DNA of 64,000 nt from Pollenia angustigena (taxonomy: Eukaryota > Arthropoda > Insecta > Diptera > Polleniidae). The stretch covers positions 253,855,127-253,919,126 of the forward strand of contig OV884056.1 of NCBI GenBank assembly GCA_930367215.1, read 5' to 3'. Positions 20,157 to 29,304 of the stretch are shown here, piece by piece. The notes under the pieces were generated by a model. The model had not been told where the DNA came from. It saw nothing but the letters and a program-made list of their open reading frames with translations, and did not search any database. The position numbers were made by a program, and so were the translations under genes. The number at the start of each line of letters is the position of its first letter. Position 1 is the first letter of the stretch.

Positions 20157-20798
20157 TTATTTATTATCCATTCTTAATAATAGTCTATAGATTTTAACAT
20201 CTGTTTTAATTTTATTTTGCATTTTTTTTCCAAACTCATAACAAAGTCTTGTTAAATCTAGTTCTATATCTCTTTCATTTATAGTATTAATTTCAAAAAA
20301 ATGTGCACTAGTTTTATTTAACATAGAACAAGTTGGAATGTAATGTTCATAATAAAAATATAGAATCTGCTTTTGAAGAATTGTATTCCAGCTTAAGAAT
20401 GTTGTTAGGAATATTCCAATTTGAGTTAAGGATTTCCACGTCTCTGGATCAATTTTGATTTTATAATTTTCTTGTTGAAGGATCAGATAACATATTCCAT
20501 TTTTGTAGTGGAAATCATACTGAATTTCTCTCTTATTATTGGTCTGAATAAGATTCATACAATCTAAAAATTCACACTGATTAAGTGTTGCCTGAATGTA
20601 TTCCTTATAGCTCATAAGGTACATCCACTCATCTCGATCAAATCCAATGAAATTTTTTCCTTTGTAATGTAGCCAAACAATTGGCTTAAAACCAAGGGCT
20701 GTGGAAAATCCGCAGGATATCTTTAATTTTAAATTTATAAAATATTCCAACTCAAATACACAGTCGTTTATTTTCGGGTTTCTCTTGAGATGAAACAT
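20157..20798 (-). CDS. Polinton accessory protein, 213 aa, unknown
   Basis: An intact frame from ATG 20798. The protein is rich in aromatic residues and cysteine (CGFSTALGFKPIVWLHYKG, FDRDEWMYLMSYKEY). It has no transmembrane segment long enough to call and no motif I recognise. It converges with the protease gene across a 65 bp T-rich spacer and is the first of four consecutive minus-strand ORFs at the right end of the Polinton, which lie in the accessory position. I cannot assign a function. Confidence 0.65.
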   Translation of the reverse strand: MFHLKRNPKINDCVFELEYFINLKLKISCGFSTALGFKPIVWLHYKGKNFIGFDRDEWMYLMSYKEYIQATLNQCEFLDCMNLIQTNNKREIQYDFHYKNGICYLILQQENYKIKIDPETWKSLTQIGIFLTTFLSWNTILQKQILYFYYEHYIPTCSMLNKTSAHFFEINTINERDIELDLTRLCYEFGKKMQNKIKTDVKIYRLLLRMDNK

Positions 20799-20891
20799 TC
20801 TCGATGAATTTTAAATGTATACTAATAATATTTTTACTTTGAAAATCTCTATTTAAAGAAAAAAAAAAAAAAAAAAATGCGCTTTTATATT

Positions 20892-20929
<38 letters not shown>

Positions 20930-21015
20930 TATTTGTATGTATATGTATTAACTGTAATTAAATAAGGTACATTTATTATTAAATTCTAATAAAAAAAAAA
21001 GTTTAATCAAATTCA
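20799..21015. other. homopolymer-rich spacer
   Basis: Long runs of A (20859-20877) and T (20899-20925) separate two accessory genes. No gene is seen. The runs could form a hairpin by A/T pairing. Confidence 0.6.
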
Positions 21016-21288
21016 TTATTTTGTTTTTCTTGCACATAAATTTAGACATTTAAGATGTTTTAATATTTTTTTATAGTTTTCGATAATTCTCATAACCTCC
21101 TTCTTTCTCTTAAAGAAAAAGTAACATCCACACAAACCCACGACATCTCCACTTGTACTTTCGTGAGAGCAAGGTATACTATATACATTAAAATCTGTAT
21201 ATTCTCTTTTGAATGCACATAATAATTCCAAATGTTCTTCAAAGATAACACTTCCGAATTCTTGTAGAAAAGCTTCAATAACCTCCAT
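21016..21288 (-). CDS. small cysteine-containing accessory protein, 90 aa
   Basis: The frame runs from ATG 21288. It encodes an acidic helical N-terminus (MEVIEAFLQEFGSVIFEEHL), a CGCYFFFKRKK segment and a basic C-terminus with further cysteines (CLNLCARKTK). No family is recognised. A second open frame over the same DNA (21090-21296) is shorter and shifted. The 90-residue version is preferred for its composition and its stop close to the next gene. Moderate to low confidence that it is translated. Confidence 0.4.
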   Translation of the reverse strand: MEVIEAFLQEFGSVIFEEHLELLCAFKREYTDFNVYSIPCSHESTSGDVVGLCGCYFFFKRKKEVMRIIENYKKILKHLKCLNLCARKTK

Positions 21289-21442
21289 CTTTCCACATTA
21301 AGATTTCATTTACAACTTATAGAAATATTAATTATTCTATATTATATATACTTATACATATCTGTTTACTAATAAAATAAGAAAAAAACACAAGAATTTA
21401 TAATAATTTATTGTTTACTAATTTTTTTATTGAAAAATTATT

Positions 21443-21796
21443 TTATTTAAAAGTATTAAAATGAGTATAAGGGTAATATCCTTTCGTAGGAGCAGCCATC
21501 TTAATTTCCAGCTTATAATTAATGGTATCCTTTTCGTCATCTAAAGGAATCTTTGAAATGATATATGAGCCAGTTGATAGGTACCCAACATCGTTTTCAG
21601 TCAAGGCATTAAACCTTTTAGGAAGATAAAGCATAGCTCCATCCAATTCCAAGACTATAACATCTCCATATTTTGTAGTTACCCGTTCAGCTCCTGTAAT
21701 AGGATAGTCCTTTCCATCTACCATATTTTTAACACTTAAAATATGTTTCACATTTAACTTATTAAATGAAGCAATTAATTCCGCGTTAATATTCAT
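21443..21796 (-). CDS. Polinton accessory protein, possible OB-fold type
   Basis: The frame is open from ATG 21844, but ATG 21796 starts at MNINAELIASFNKL, which looks like the true N-terminus, giving 117 residues. The centre reads DYPITGAERVTTKYGDVIVLELDGAMLYLPKRFNALTENDV. This short beta-rich pattern resembles small proteins I have seen in other insect Polintons, and would suit an OB-fold nucleic-acid binder. Function is not established. An ssDNA-binding role is only a hypothesis. Confidence 0.6.
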   Translation of the reverse strand: MNINAELIASFNKLNVKHILSVKNMVDGKDYPITGAERVTTKYGDVIVLELDGAMLYLPKRFNALTENDVGYLSTGSYIISKIPLDDEKDTINYKLEIKMAAPTKGYYPYTHFNTFK

Positions 21797-21949
21797 CGTT
21801 TGATAATTTATAATGAAATGTAATAAAAAATTCAATAAATTCACAATTTATAGAAAAAAATTTTTGGCTACACATAGTTTAAACATATGTTATTTGCTAT
21901 AATTCATTAAAGTTATCGATAATGTTTTTTTTATTTTTTTTTGCCCACC

Positions 21950-22011
21950 ACACCCATTGTAAACAAAATAAAATTTTTACCCACCACACCCATTGCAAAC
22001 AAAATAAAATT
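21950..22011. repeat. two-copy 33 bp direct repeat
   Basis: CCCACCACACCCATTG(T/C)AAACAAAATAAAATT occurs twice in tandem between two accessory genes. It is upstream (on the minus strand) of the 21443-21844 frame, so a promoter-repeat role is possible but unproven. Confidence 0.7.
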
Positions 22012-22090
22012 GTTTAGTTAAATTTAAATAGTTTATTATATGTAGATAAATATATGTTTTTATAAAATAATTTTGTATATTTTCATTAAA

Positions 22091-22387
22091 CTAAAAATCT
22101 AATTCTCTGATGTAGCGATCACCTTCTTCATCTGTATAAAATGTCTCATTTATATTTAATATGACGGCATCCCCCTCTTCATCATCCAGGAAATTTTCAA
22201 TTTCCCACAAAAAATCAAAATATCCCATCTGGTTGTTGGGGATTGTAAAATTTGATGTTGAAAAGAATCGAAAATCCTCTAAGGCTGCGTCGATTAACGC
22301 ATTTATCCGTGCCTGTGTATTGTCCTCTACAGAATTTTCTTCTGAATTATTGTCCACAAGTTCAAATATATTTTGACTCGAATTCAT
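22091..22387 (-). CDS. acidic accessory protein, 98 aa, unknown
   Basis: An intact frame from ATG 22387, very acidic (DNNSEENSVEDN at the N-terminus, FLDDEEGDAVI and YTDEEGDRYIRELDF at the C-terminus) with a helical middle (ARINALIDAALEDFRFF). No family is recognised. It is the outermost gene at the right end of the Polinton. Size and charge are reminiscent of small inhibitors or DNA-mimic proteins, but nothing in the sequence proves such a role. Confidence 0.5.
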   Translation of the reverse strand: MNSSQNIFELVDNNSEENSVEDNTQARINALIDAALEDFRFFSTSNFTIPNNQMGYFDFLWEIENFLDDEEGDAVILNINETFYTDEEGDRYIRELDF

Positions 22388-22881
22388 GGTTTTTACTCTT
22401 TAGTGTTAAAATTTAACTAAATCTAGTTTTCAGAAAAACATTCCACTAAGCCTTTTTACTTTTTTTTAAACTAATATTAGGAAAAATCCATGTAAACTGT
22501 TCATCTTATCAATTTTCATCACCTAATTCAAAACAAACAACATTATATCTATATAATTTTAATAACTTAATAAATTCACAATTTAATTAGTTATTTTTTC
22601 ATTTTTTCTGTCAATCCAACAATTTTAGAAATAAAAAAAACTAAAGAAAGTCTTATCAATAATATATTCCAATTTCTTTTACAAGGTCTATACGTCTATA
22701 TGGTTTCATATCCTATACAAAAAATTGAAACATAGTTTGCTTCTATAAAAAAAATTTTAATAACTCAATAAAATCATAATATATAGATAGAAAAATGTTG
22801 ACATACAATTACTAGCGCTTTTAACACATGTCAACAGCTCAATTAATTTTACAACACCTAATTGAGAATAAAAAAACTAAA
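22388..22881. other. Polinton right arm, no gene seen
   Basis: AT-rich sequence between the last accessory gene and the terminal inverted module. Several weakly similar TTAATAA(C/T)T(C/T)AATAAA-type stretches occur (22558, 22758). No coding capacity is supported. Confidence 0.5.
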
Positions 22882-23004
22882 AGAAAGGTTTATCAGCAAT
22901 GTGTGTTTTTCTCCCAAACAATCCATAAACACACACACAAAAATAAAATAAATATTTTTCCAATTTCTTCCTCAAGGTCTTTTCGTCTGTGTATCTGTCT
23001 ATCT
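22882..23004. repeat. Polinton right terminal inverted module
   Basis: This is the reverse complement of 8787-8912 with few differences (CTCAAGGTCT, TCTGTGTATCTGTCTATCT at the tip). It ends in CT immediately before the CGTGCG target duplicate. An apparent methionine-start frame at 22989 begins in this module but is LINE-coding only from about 23011. Confidence 0.8.
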
Positions 23005-23010
23005 CGTGCG

Positions 23011-25056
23011 ATTTAAGCTCCGACCATAGCACCTTAATCGCTGCTTTATCTACAGCTTTACAAACGACAGCTTGTCGTTACAAAATTATTAATAGCAAAA
23101 CGGATACCCAGTACTTCAGATACTATATTGAAAACAGTCTTAATTTAAATATTAAAATACAGAACGAAGAAGAGCTAGAAGACGCTGTGGAAGCACTTAC
23201 AAATATTATACATAATGCGGCTTATTTAGCTACTCCTCAACAAACTGAACGTGTAGGTAACACTGTTAAAATTTCTTCTGAAATAAGACAACTCATTAGA
23301 AATAAACGGATTTTAAGGAGAATTTACCAAAATACAAGAAGCCAAACCGATAAAGCTAATTGGAACAGAGCATCAAATTATCTTAAACGACGTTTAAAAG
23401 ATTTTAAAAATCTGTGGCGGATTACATGAGGAACTTGGATGTAACAAGAAACAATGATCATAGTCTTTGGAAGGCAACTAAGTATTTGAAGCGTCCGGTA
23501 AAAAGAAATGTCCCAATAAAAAATAGTAATGGAGAATGGTGCAGGTCTAATATAAGTAAGGCAAATATGTTTAAACAACACTTAGAAAAAACTTTTACTC
23601 CTTTTAGACTGACTAATCCATTACAATTAGAAGAAATATTAAAATTTCTCGACGTTCCTTGTCAAATGGATTTTCCTATTAGACATATATCACCATCAGA
23701 AGTTTTAAAAGTTACAAACAAACTTAATAATATGAAATCTCCAGGTTATGACAGCATTGATTCCAGAGTTGTAAAGCTTTTGCCAAAAAAATGAATTATC
23801 ATTCTAACCACTTTATTTAATTCTCTCATCAGATTAAATCACTTCCCTACCCAATGGAAATGTGCAAAAATCATAATGATACCAAAACCAAATAAACCTG
23901 AAAACGATGTTACATCCTACAGACCAATAAGATTGTTGCCAGTTTTTTCCAAAATATTTGAAAGGATTTTACTTACGAGATTACTTCCTATATTAGAACA
24001 CAAAAACATAATACCGGATCACCAATTCGTATTTAGGCATCAACATGTCATCGTATTGTTGAGGAAATTACAAAAACTTTGGAAAGTAAATTATATTGTT
24101 CAGCCGTATTTTTAGATATTCAGCAGGCATTTGACAGAGTGTGGCATGATGGACTTTTTTACAAACTCAAACAACTTCTTCCTACACCGTTTTACTTGTT
24201 AATCAAATCTTATCTTCAAAAAAGGTCCTTCTATGTAAATGTTAATGATGAAGATTCGAATTTTGGAAGTATTAAATCTGGAGTTCCACAGGGAAGTGTT
24301 TTGGGTCCAGTTCTGTATACAATTTTTACTTCAGATATGCCCACTATCGATGGTTTGACCATGGCAACGTATGCTGATGATACTGCCATACTGTTTTCTA
24401 ATAAATCCCCAATTGAAGCATCAGCTACGGTACAAAGACAGCTTGATATGATTGGAAATTGGTTACAGAAATGGAATATAAAAGTTAATGCAGAAAAATC
24501 GGTTCATGTAACGTTTACATTGAGAAAAAATATTTGCCCGGAAGTAAAGTTAAACGGAACTGTTATTCCGAAATCTAATAGTGTAAAGTACTTAGGCCTT
24601 CATTTAGATAGAAGACTCACATGGAATGAACATGTGAAAGCGAAAAGAAAACTTTTAGATATAAAAACCAAGAAAATGTATTGGCTACTAGGTCCTAAGT
24701 CAGAATTAAGCTTAGAGAACAAAGTCATTATATACAAAACAATTCTAAAACCAGTATGGAGTTACGGTGTTCAACTATGGGGAACTACTAGTAATTCGAA
24801 CATTGAAATATTACAAAGGTATCAGTCAAAAACATTGCGATTAATATCAAATGCTCCATGGTTTTTAAAAAACAGGTGTATTCATAACGATCTTGGTATC
24901 CCATTAGTAAAAAAAGAAATTAATTGTTATAGTGAAAGGTACTTGCAAAGGCTTAGTTATCATTCTAATATATTAGCGATCAACCTATTAAATGACAGTA
25001 ATGAGATTCGAAGACTAAAAAGGCACCATGTGCTTGACTTGCCTTTTAGGAAGTAG
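23011..25056 (+). pseudogene. LINE ORF2, 3' part: end of endonuclease and RT, broken
   Basis: It continues the LINE interrupted at 7907. The SDHST motif (endonuclease catalytic His) is at about 23020-23034, then a linker, then reverse transcriptase. The RT has SYRPIRLLPVFSKIFE, FLDIQQAFDRVWH, GVPQGSVLGPVLYTIF and the catalytic YADD (TYADDTAILF, ~24369). A thumb region and a C-terminal segment end at 25056. Breaks are a frameshift near 23405-23415, an in-frame TGA at 23792-23794, and a frameshift near 24047. The sequence is otherwise well conserved, so the insertion is not ancient. Jockey clade by overall style. Confidence 0.88.
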
Positions 25057-25209
25057 TAGTTATAAGTAAATTAACACTAATGCAAATTGTATTACTTTTG
25101 TTTTTATTGAGTTCAGTCGAACTCGATATAATAAATTATATTTTATTATTAATAATTTTGCTTAATATTTCGTTTAAAATAGATTGCAAATAAAAAATAC
25201 ATGAAAAAA
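25057..25209 (+). other. LINE 3' UTR and A-rich tail
   Basis: The sequence between the ORF2 stop and the 3' copy of the 14 bp duplication (25210-25223) is AT-rich and ends ...AAATAAAAAATACATGAAAAAAA. No gene is present. Confidence 0.7.
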
Positions 25210-25833
25210 AAGTATGTATTTTCTATCGCAAAATACTTAAATTTTCCATATCAAATTCAGCATGAGATTGATTTAAGTTAATTTAACTAAGATTGAATCA
25301 ATCTCAAAATTAGCTTGAAAAACACCAAAAAAGAAATTTGAAAAAAAAATTATTATAAATCTACAACAAACTTTGAAAAACACACAAGTATGCCATCAAA
25401 AAGAATGCAATGCTGAGAGGTGAGACTAATAAGTTTAATGAGATTTAACCCCTCACTTAGTAATTTTACTCTTACAGTTGTACTACCAACGAAAAGTTTA
25501 ATCTTTTTTTCCTTGATTTAAGAATTTTACACTTATTTCAATAAATTCTGGGATTGATTTTCGAAAGTAGTCCCATTTAGGATTGTTTTGAGTACGTTTT
25601 AGTGTTATTCGCACTTGAATTTTAGAGTACGACTCGTACTTAACTTAAAAAACTTGATTTATACCGAGTGTTTTCTGTGTAGTAGATGAATAGCAGTTTT
25701 ATTTACATGCCGCTCGTCTTTGAAACAACCTTTCAGCAAGTCAAAAGCTAAACAGCAATGCTAAAAGTTTCAAAATATTTTTATTAAATATAAACTGGGA
25801 ATTATTTCCTTTCGAAGGTTATTTTATATTATA

Positions 25834-28130
25834 CACACAAAAAAATCAGGTAAAATTAACTAAACGCAAGGGTAGCATGGCAGTATCTAAGTTTCTTAGG
25901 TAATAAAACTATTAACTTAGGTAATTTCTATGTTCGAAAAAGTATCTAATTATTTTGTTAAAATTACTAAAAAACTTTGAAAATTTACCAATGATAGCAA
26001 AGTTATTTTATATTTTTTTATTTTTGGAAAATTATCTAAGTTAAATTTTGTACAAGAACATAGATTTTATGTAAATTTACCACTTTTTTCCATAAAGTAA
26101 GCATATTTAAAAAACTCTATATACTTTTTTTTTGGTTACATACTTCAAATAAAATTAATTTTAATTTCTTTGTAATATTTTATTTATGGATTCATAATGT
26201 ATTATAATTAACGAATTGATCTATTGAAACTTATTACTTGTACTTCTTTCTAAATCTAAGTGTATATCTCTCATTTGCTGCAACGTCATAATAACTCTTT
26301 AAATACATTTCTAAATGATTTGCTTACCAAACTTATAAAAAATAACGACACAATTTCTTCAAACGAACAATTCTGCATCATTAACTCCAAAATATCATAT
26401 TTTGAATCATGACGACGTTGCAGCAAATGAGCGACATATATTTTTTAAAGCTATTGGAATTTAACGATAAATTTGATTTATTAAATTGTCGAAGTAGTGC
26501 ATATTTAGTTTGCTTTCACTTAAACTTGAATTTTGTGATTTTTGTTGTAACAAGCGCATCTAGTGGTGTTTCAGTGGAACTCATAACTTTCATTAGACCT
26601 TCCTTCGGTTAACGCTTGTAAATCTTTGTTTTACCTTGTCCTTTTCAATGGAATTTGTGTGCTTAATAACGAAATGCTTCTTGTAAGTTTAAGATGCGAC
26701 AATTTTTATATCAATATAATCCAATTTCACGTTAGGATTATAACTAATTTTGCCTTTAGAATCCATAATGATCCAGCATGGAAATATTCGCGTCGTCTAC
26801 ATTAATCGTCTTCAATAAAAGTAATAAATAACTATTGCTTTTATACCCTCCACCACAATTAGTTGTGAAGAGGGTATATTAAGTTTGTCATTCCGTGTGA
26901 AACTTTTTTATTATTCATCTCAGACCCCATAAAGAATAAATATTCTGGGTCCTTGAGTAATTCTAAGTCGATTTAGCCATGTCCGTCTGTCCGTCTGTTG
27001 AAAACACGATCACTTTCGAACAACTCAAAAGAAATGAACAAACTTGGTACCAAATTGCTTGTAGTTATCCTAAGCAGTTCGGTTCAGTAGGACCAGAGCT
27101 ATGAATCAAAATGTGGAACCACCACCTAAAAAAATTTATAATTTTGTTACAAAAAATAGCATAAATGCTGGAACAAGGCACGGAATGAAATAAGATTTTG
27201 CAAAAATTTTTTAATATTTGACTGGAAAGCACGCTGTTAAATTTCGTGAAGATCCGTCCATAATTTACCTTAAGCCCCATATAAACACTACTCCCGGAAA
27301 ACAGTTTAGTACGCCTAAAACCATTTTTTACGTAACAAAATTTGGCTCGTCACAGTTTTATAGGACTATAAATGATACTGTGAAATTTTGTGAAGATCGG
27401 TACATAATTAACTCTAGGCCCCATAGAAACCCTACTGCCGGAAAACAGTTTAGAACACCTAAAATCATAATTAATAATGCTATCATAACAGAAATTGGTA
27501 CGTCACAGTTTTAAAGGACTAGAATAGACGCTGTGAAATTTCGTGATGATCGGTCCATAATTTACCATAGGCCCCATTTAAACCCTACTACCGGAAAACA
27601 GTAAAGTCGCCTAAAACCATAATTAATAACAAATCGTCACAGTTTAAGATAATAATAACATCATACAGATATTACTCCTTAAACATTCGAAGTGTCGGTG
27701 GAGGGTATCAAAGATTCGGCACAGCCGAATATATTACTCTAACTTGTTTTTTATACATCTTATTTGTAAAAAGGTCAGTGGAGATCCTTATTTTATGTTT
27801 ATAATATACTCACATAACTACGTTGTATCTTTATCCTCTATCGAATAGTTTTTAATTAATTTTAAATTCAAAAATTTTAATTTGAGCTTTTTCACAAAAA
27901 AAAAATTTCCTATTAAAAGAAAAAACCAAATAAACCTACATACATACATATATTAAAACATTCGAAGAAGATACCTAACCCAATTAGTAATATTAACAAA
28001 AATTTTAGGCAAAACTTTTTTTATAAATTACCAATTATCTTAGGCAAATAAACTTAGTTTTTTGTTTTTATATAAAAATAATTTACCTATGTACGCATTG
28101 GTAAAATACCCTAGACGATTTTTGTGTGTG
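25834..28130. mobile_element. TA-type MITE containing a nested dispersed repeat
   Basis: The left end CACACAAAAAAATC (25834, after TA) and the right end GATTTTTGTGTGTG (to 28130) are inverted. The sub-terminal GGTAAAATT / GGTAAAATACC sequences also match in inverted sense. It encloses the dispersed repeat at 26840-27750, leaving about 1.4 kb of AT-rich element DNA. The short frame 26409-26612 is not supported. Confidence 0.5.
26840..27750. repeat. dispersed repeat, copy 1 (TACCCTCCACC / GGTGGAGGGTA)
   Basis: The inverted ends are TACCCTCCACC (26843-26853) and GGTGGAGGGTA (27698-27708). A shared tail TCAAAGATTCGGCACAGCCG ends CTAACTTGTTTT. Inside are a CCGTCTGTCCGTCTGTTGAA stretch and three sub-repeats of about 145-150 bp starting near 27239, 27388 and 27531 (TGTGAAATTTCGTGATGATC-like). 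A closely related copy is at 33165-34168. Related but older sequence is at about 4840-5250, 50510-50700 and 54450-54610. The GC hairpin TTCGGC-ACA-GCCGAA shortly before CTAA recalls a Helitron 3' end, which is only a suggestion. Confidence 0.75.
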
Positions 28131-28376
28131 CATAAAGGCCCCGCGTTGCGTTTTCGCAACGTTCAGTTAAACCTCCACTCAGGCATTTTGTTGTTACGTG
28201 ATATTGTTATAAAGCACAGTGAAATAAAATTTAACTTAATATCTTATCGACCTGTTTTTGGATTTGTATCATAGCAGTTCATTGTAAATAATTTTCTTCT
28301 AAATATTGGCTCAAAATGAATTATTTACAATTTGTAACTGTTTTTCAAAAATTAAAATATGTTAAATTTAAATTTT

Positions 28377-28530
28377 TAATATTTTTAATTAGGCTTAAGT
28401 TCATGAAATTTAATTTTCATTAAATTATTTTTATGAAGAAAGGAATTTTCATGTTGTAAAATTCCTTTCTTCATAAAAATAATTTAATAAAAATTAAATT
28501 TCATGAACTTAAGCCTAATTAAAAATATTA
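28377..28530. repeat. 73 bp-arm palindrome
   Basis: Arms 28377-28449 and 28458-28530 are reverse complements with one mismatch, around an 8 bp spacer (CATGTTGT). The DNA could form a long hairpin. Its right half and the following sequence (28444-28586) recur as a 143 bp direct copy at 32137-32279. A smaller inverted pair (TTGTAAATAATTTT / AATTATTTACAATTT) lies just left at about 28282-28335. Confidence 0.9.
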
Positions 28531-28586
28531 CAAATTTGGATTAAAAACCATAAATAGTTCAACAAAATAACCATAATACTAATTAT

Positions 28587-28980
28587 TGTTAAAGCTAGGG
28601 CACGAGCTCTATGTGTACATTTGTCCTTCAAGTTGTGCTGAAAAAGGTCAACAGAAAAGAGAAAGACAAAATGAAAAAACAAAAAATGTACTTGGAATTC
28701 AAGAAAAATTCTTGACAAAAGTACGGAAAAAGCAGAAGTAAGGAAAAAACATGTAAAATCAATTATGATGGATAATCATTTAGGAAAGCAAATTTCGATC
28801 TACCAAATGTTTAAATACAATTTGGTTTAAGGATTGATGTTTGACTATTGACGTCAGCAGTTGTCGATGGCTGCGAGTGTAAGACGGCAAATCCATCTGA
28901 GGAGATCGAGTGGTTGCGATCGAAACATGTCATGGTAACCTGCCGGCCAGAGTTCGAGCCCGAGCCACGTCAAGAATGAA
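28587..28980. other. segment with Pol III box-like motifs
   Basis: No protein gene. Near the right end, GATCGAGTGGTTGCG (28904-28918) resembles an A box and AGTTCGAGCCC (28951-28961) a B box. They are about 45 bp apart in a GC-rich stretch. This suggests a tRNA-derived SINE remnant next to the Penelope element. I could not fold it as a real tRNA. Confidence 0.35.
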
Positions 28981-28994
28981 AGATTATCAATAAC

Positions 28995-29304
28995 AATAAA
29001 AATAAAATAGTTGAGCTCGAGGCCTGGATTGTTCTTTAAAATTCTTCTTTATTTTTTCCAATATTTCGCTACTCTTCGAGTAGCATCCTCAGGGAGTATC
29101 TTTAATTTAAATATAAAAACAATACAAAAGGTAAGTATAATTTAGTTTCAATTGAACAAACAATAATACATTTAAGTATAATTGACAATTTTCATAAACA
29201 AACGATAAACACAATATTAACAACAGTAATACAACAACAATAGATTTTTCTTAAACAGTATTTTTATATATTGACAAACGTACTCACAATGGATTTTAAA
29301 TAAA
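28995..29304 (-). repeat. Penelope element left terminal repeat
   Basis: The reverse complement of 31766-32075 with very few differences and equal length. It holds the hammerhead-like core on the minus strand (29064-29092). Confidence 0.9.
29064..29092 (-). ncRNA. hammerhead-ribozyme-like core (left repeat)
   Basis: Read on the minus strand, it shows CUGAGGA, one extra U, a perfect 7 bp stem (GCUACUC / GAGUAGC) with a GAA loop, then GAAA. This is the CUGANGA...GAAA pattern of hammerhead cores known in Penelope-like elements. The flanking stems I and III were not resolved, so self-cleavage is not shown. Confidence 0.5.

Larger units (their letters stand above)
7908..23004. mobile_element. Maverick/Polinton DNA transposon (15.1 kb)
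   Basis: Its boundaries are fixed because it interrupts a recognisable LINE ORF2. The 6 bp CGTGCG is duplicated at 7902-7907 and 23005-23010, and the element begins AG and ends CT, as expected for Polintons. It encodes protein-primed PolB, integrase, packaging ATPase, adenain-like protease, major and minor jelly-roll capsid proteins, a PLA2-domain protein and several small proteins. The length is normal for the family (15-20 kb). The termini are unusual: only about 120 bp of inverted sequence is shared (8787-8912 with 22882-23004), and on the left it lies about 0.9 kb from the end. Confidence 0.9.
5939..25209 (+). mobile_element. Jockey-like non-LTR retrotransposon, split by a Polinton
   Basis: The 14 bp sequence AAGTATGTATTTTC occurs at 5925-5938 and 25210-25223 and is read as the target-site duplication. 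The element therefore starts at 5939 and ends in a short A-rich tail. Gene order is 5' leader, ORF1 (CCHC nucleic-acid-binding protein), ORF2 (APE endonuclease, then RT), then about 150 bp of 3' UTR. ORF2 is cut in the endonuclease domain by the Polinton at 7908-23004. The remaining LINE is about 4.2 kb, normal for a near full-length Jockey-class element. RT-half frameshifts and a stop make it inactive. Confidence 0.85.
5820..25679. mobile_element. TA-flanked MITE split by the LINE+Polinton insertion
   Basis: The left end CACTCAAAAGAAAAATCAA (5820) and the right end GAGTGTTTTCTGTG (to 25679) are imperfect inverted repeats, each bordered by TA (5818-5819 and 25680-25681). Without the LINE between them, the element would be about 575 bp (5820-5938 plus 25224-25679). 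Both halves share repeated ATTGATT and GTAC-rich sequence. This is the oldest layer of the three-level nest. Confidence 0.55.

Noticed and set aside
28581..28986. True tRNA gene near the Penelope element
   Set aside because: Box-like motifs exist, but no acceptor stem or full cloverleaf could be formed.
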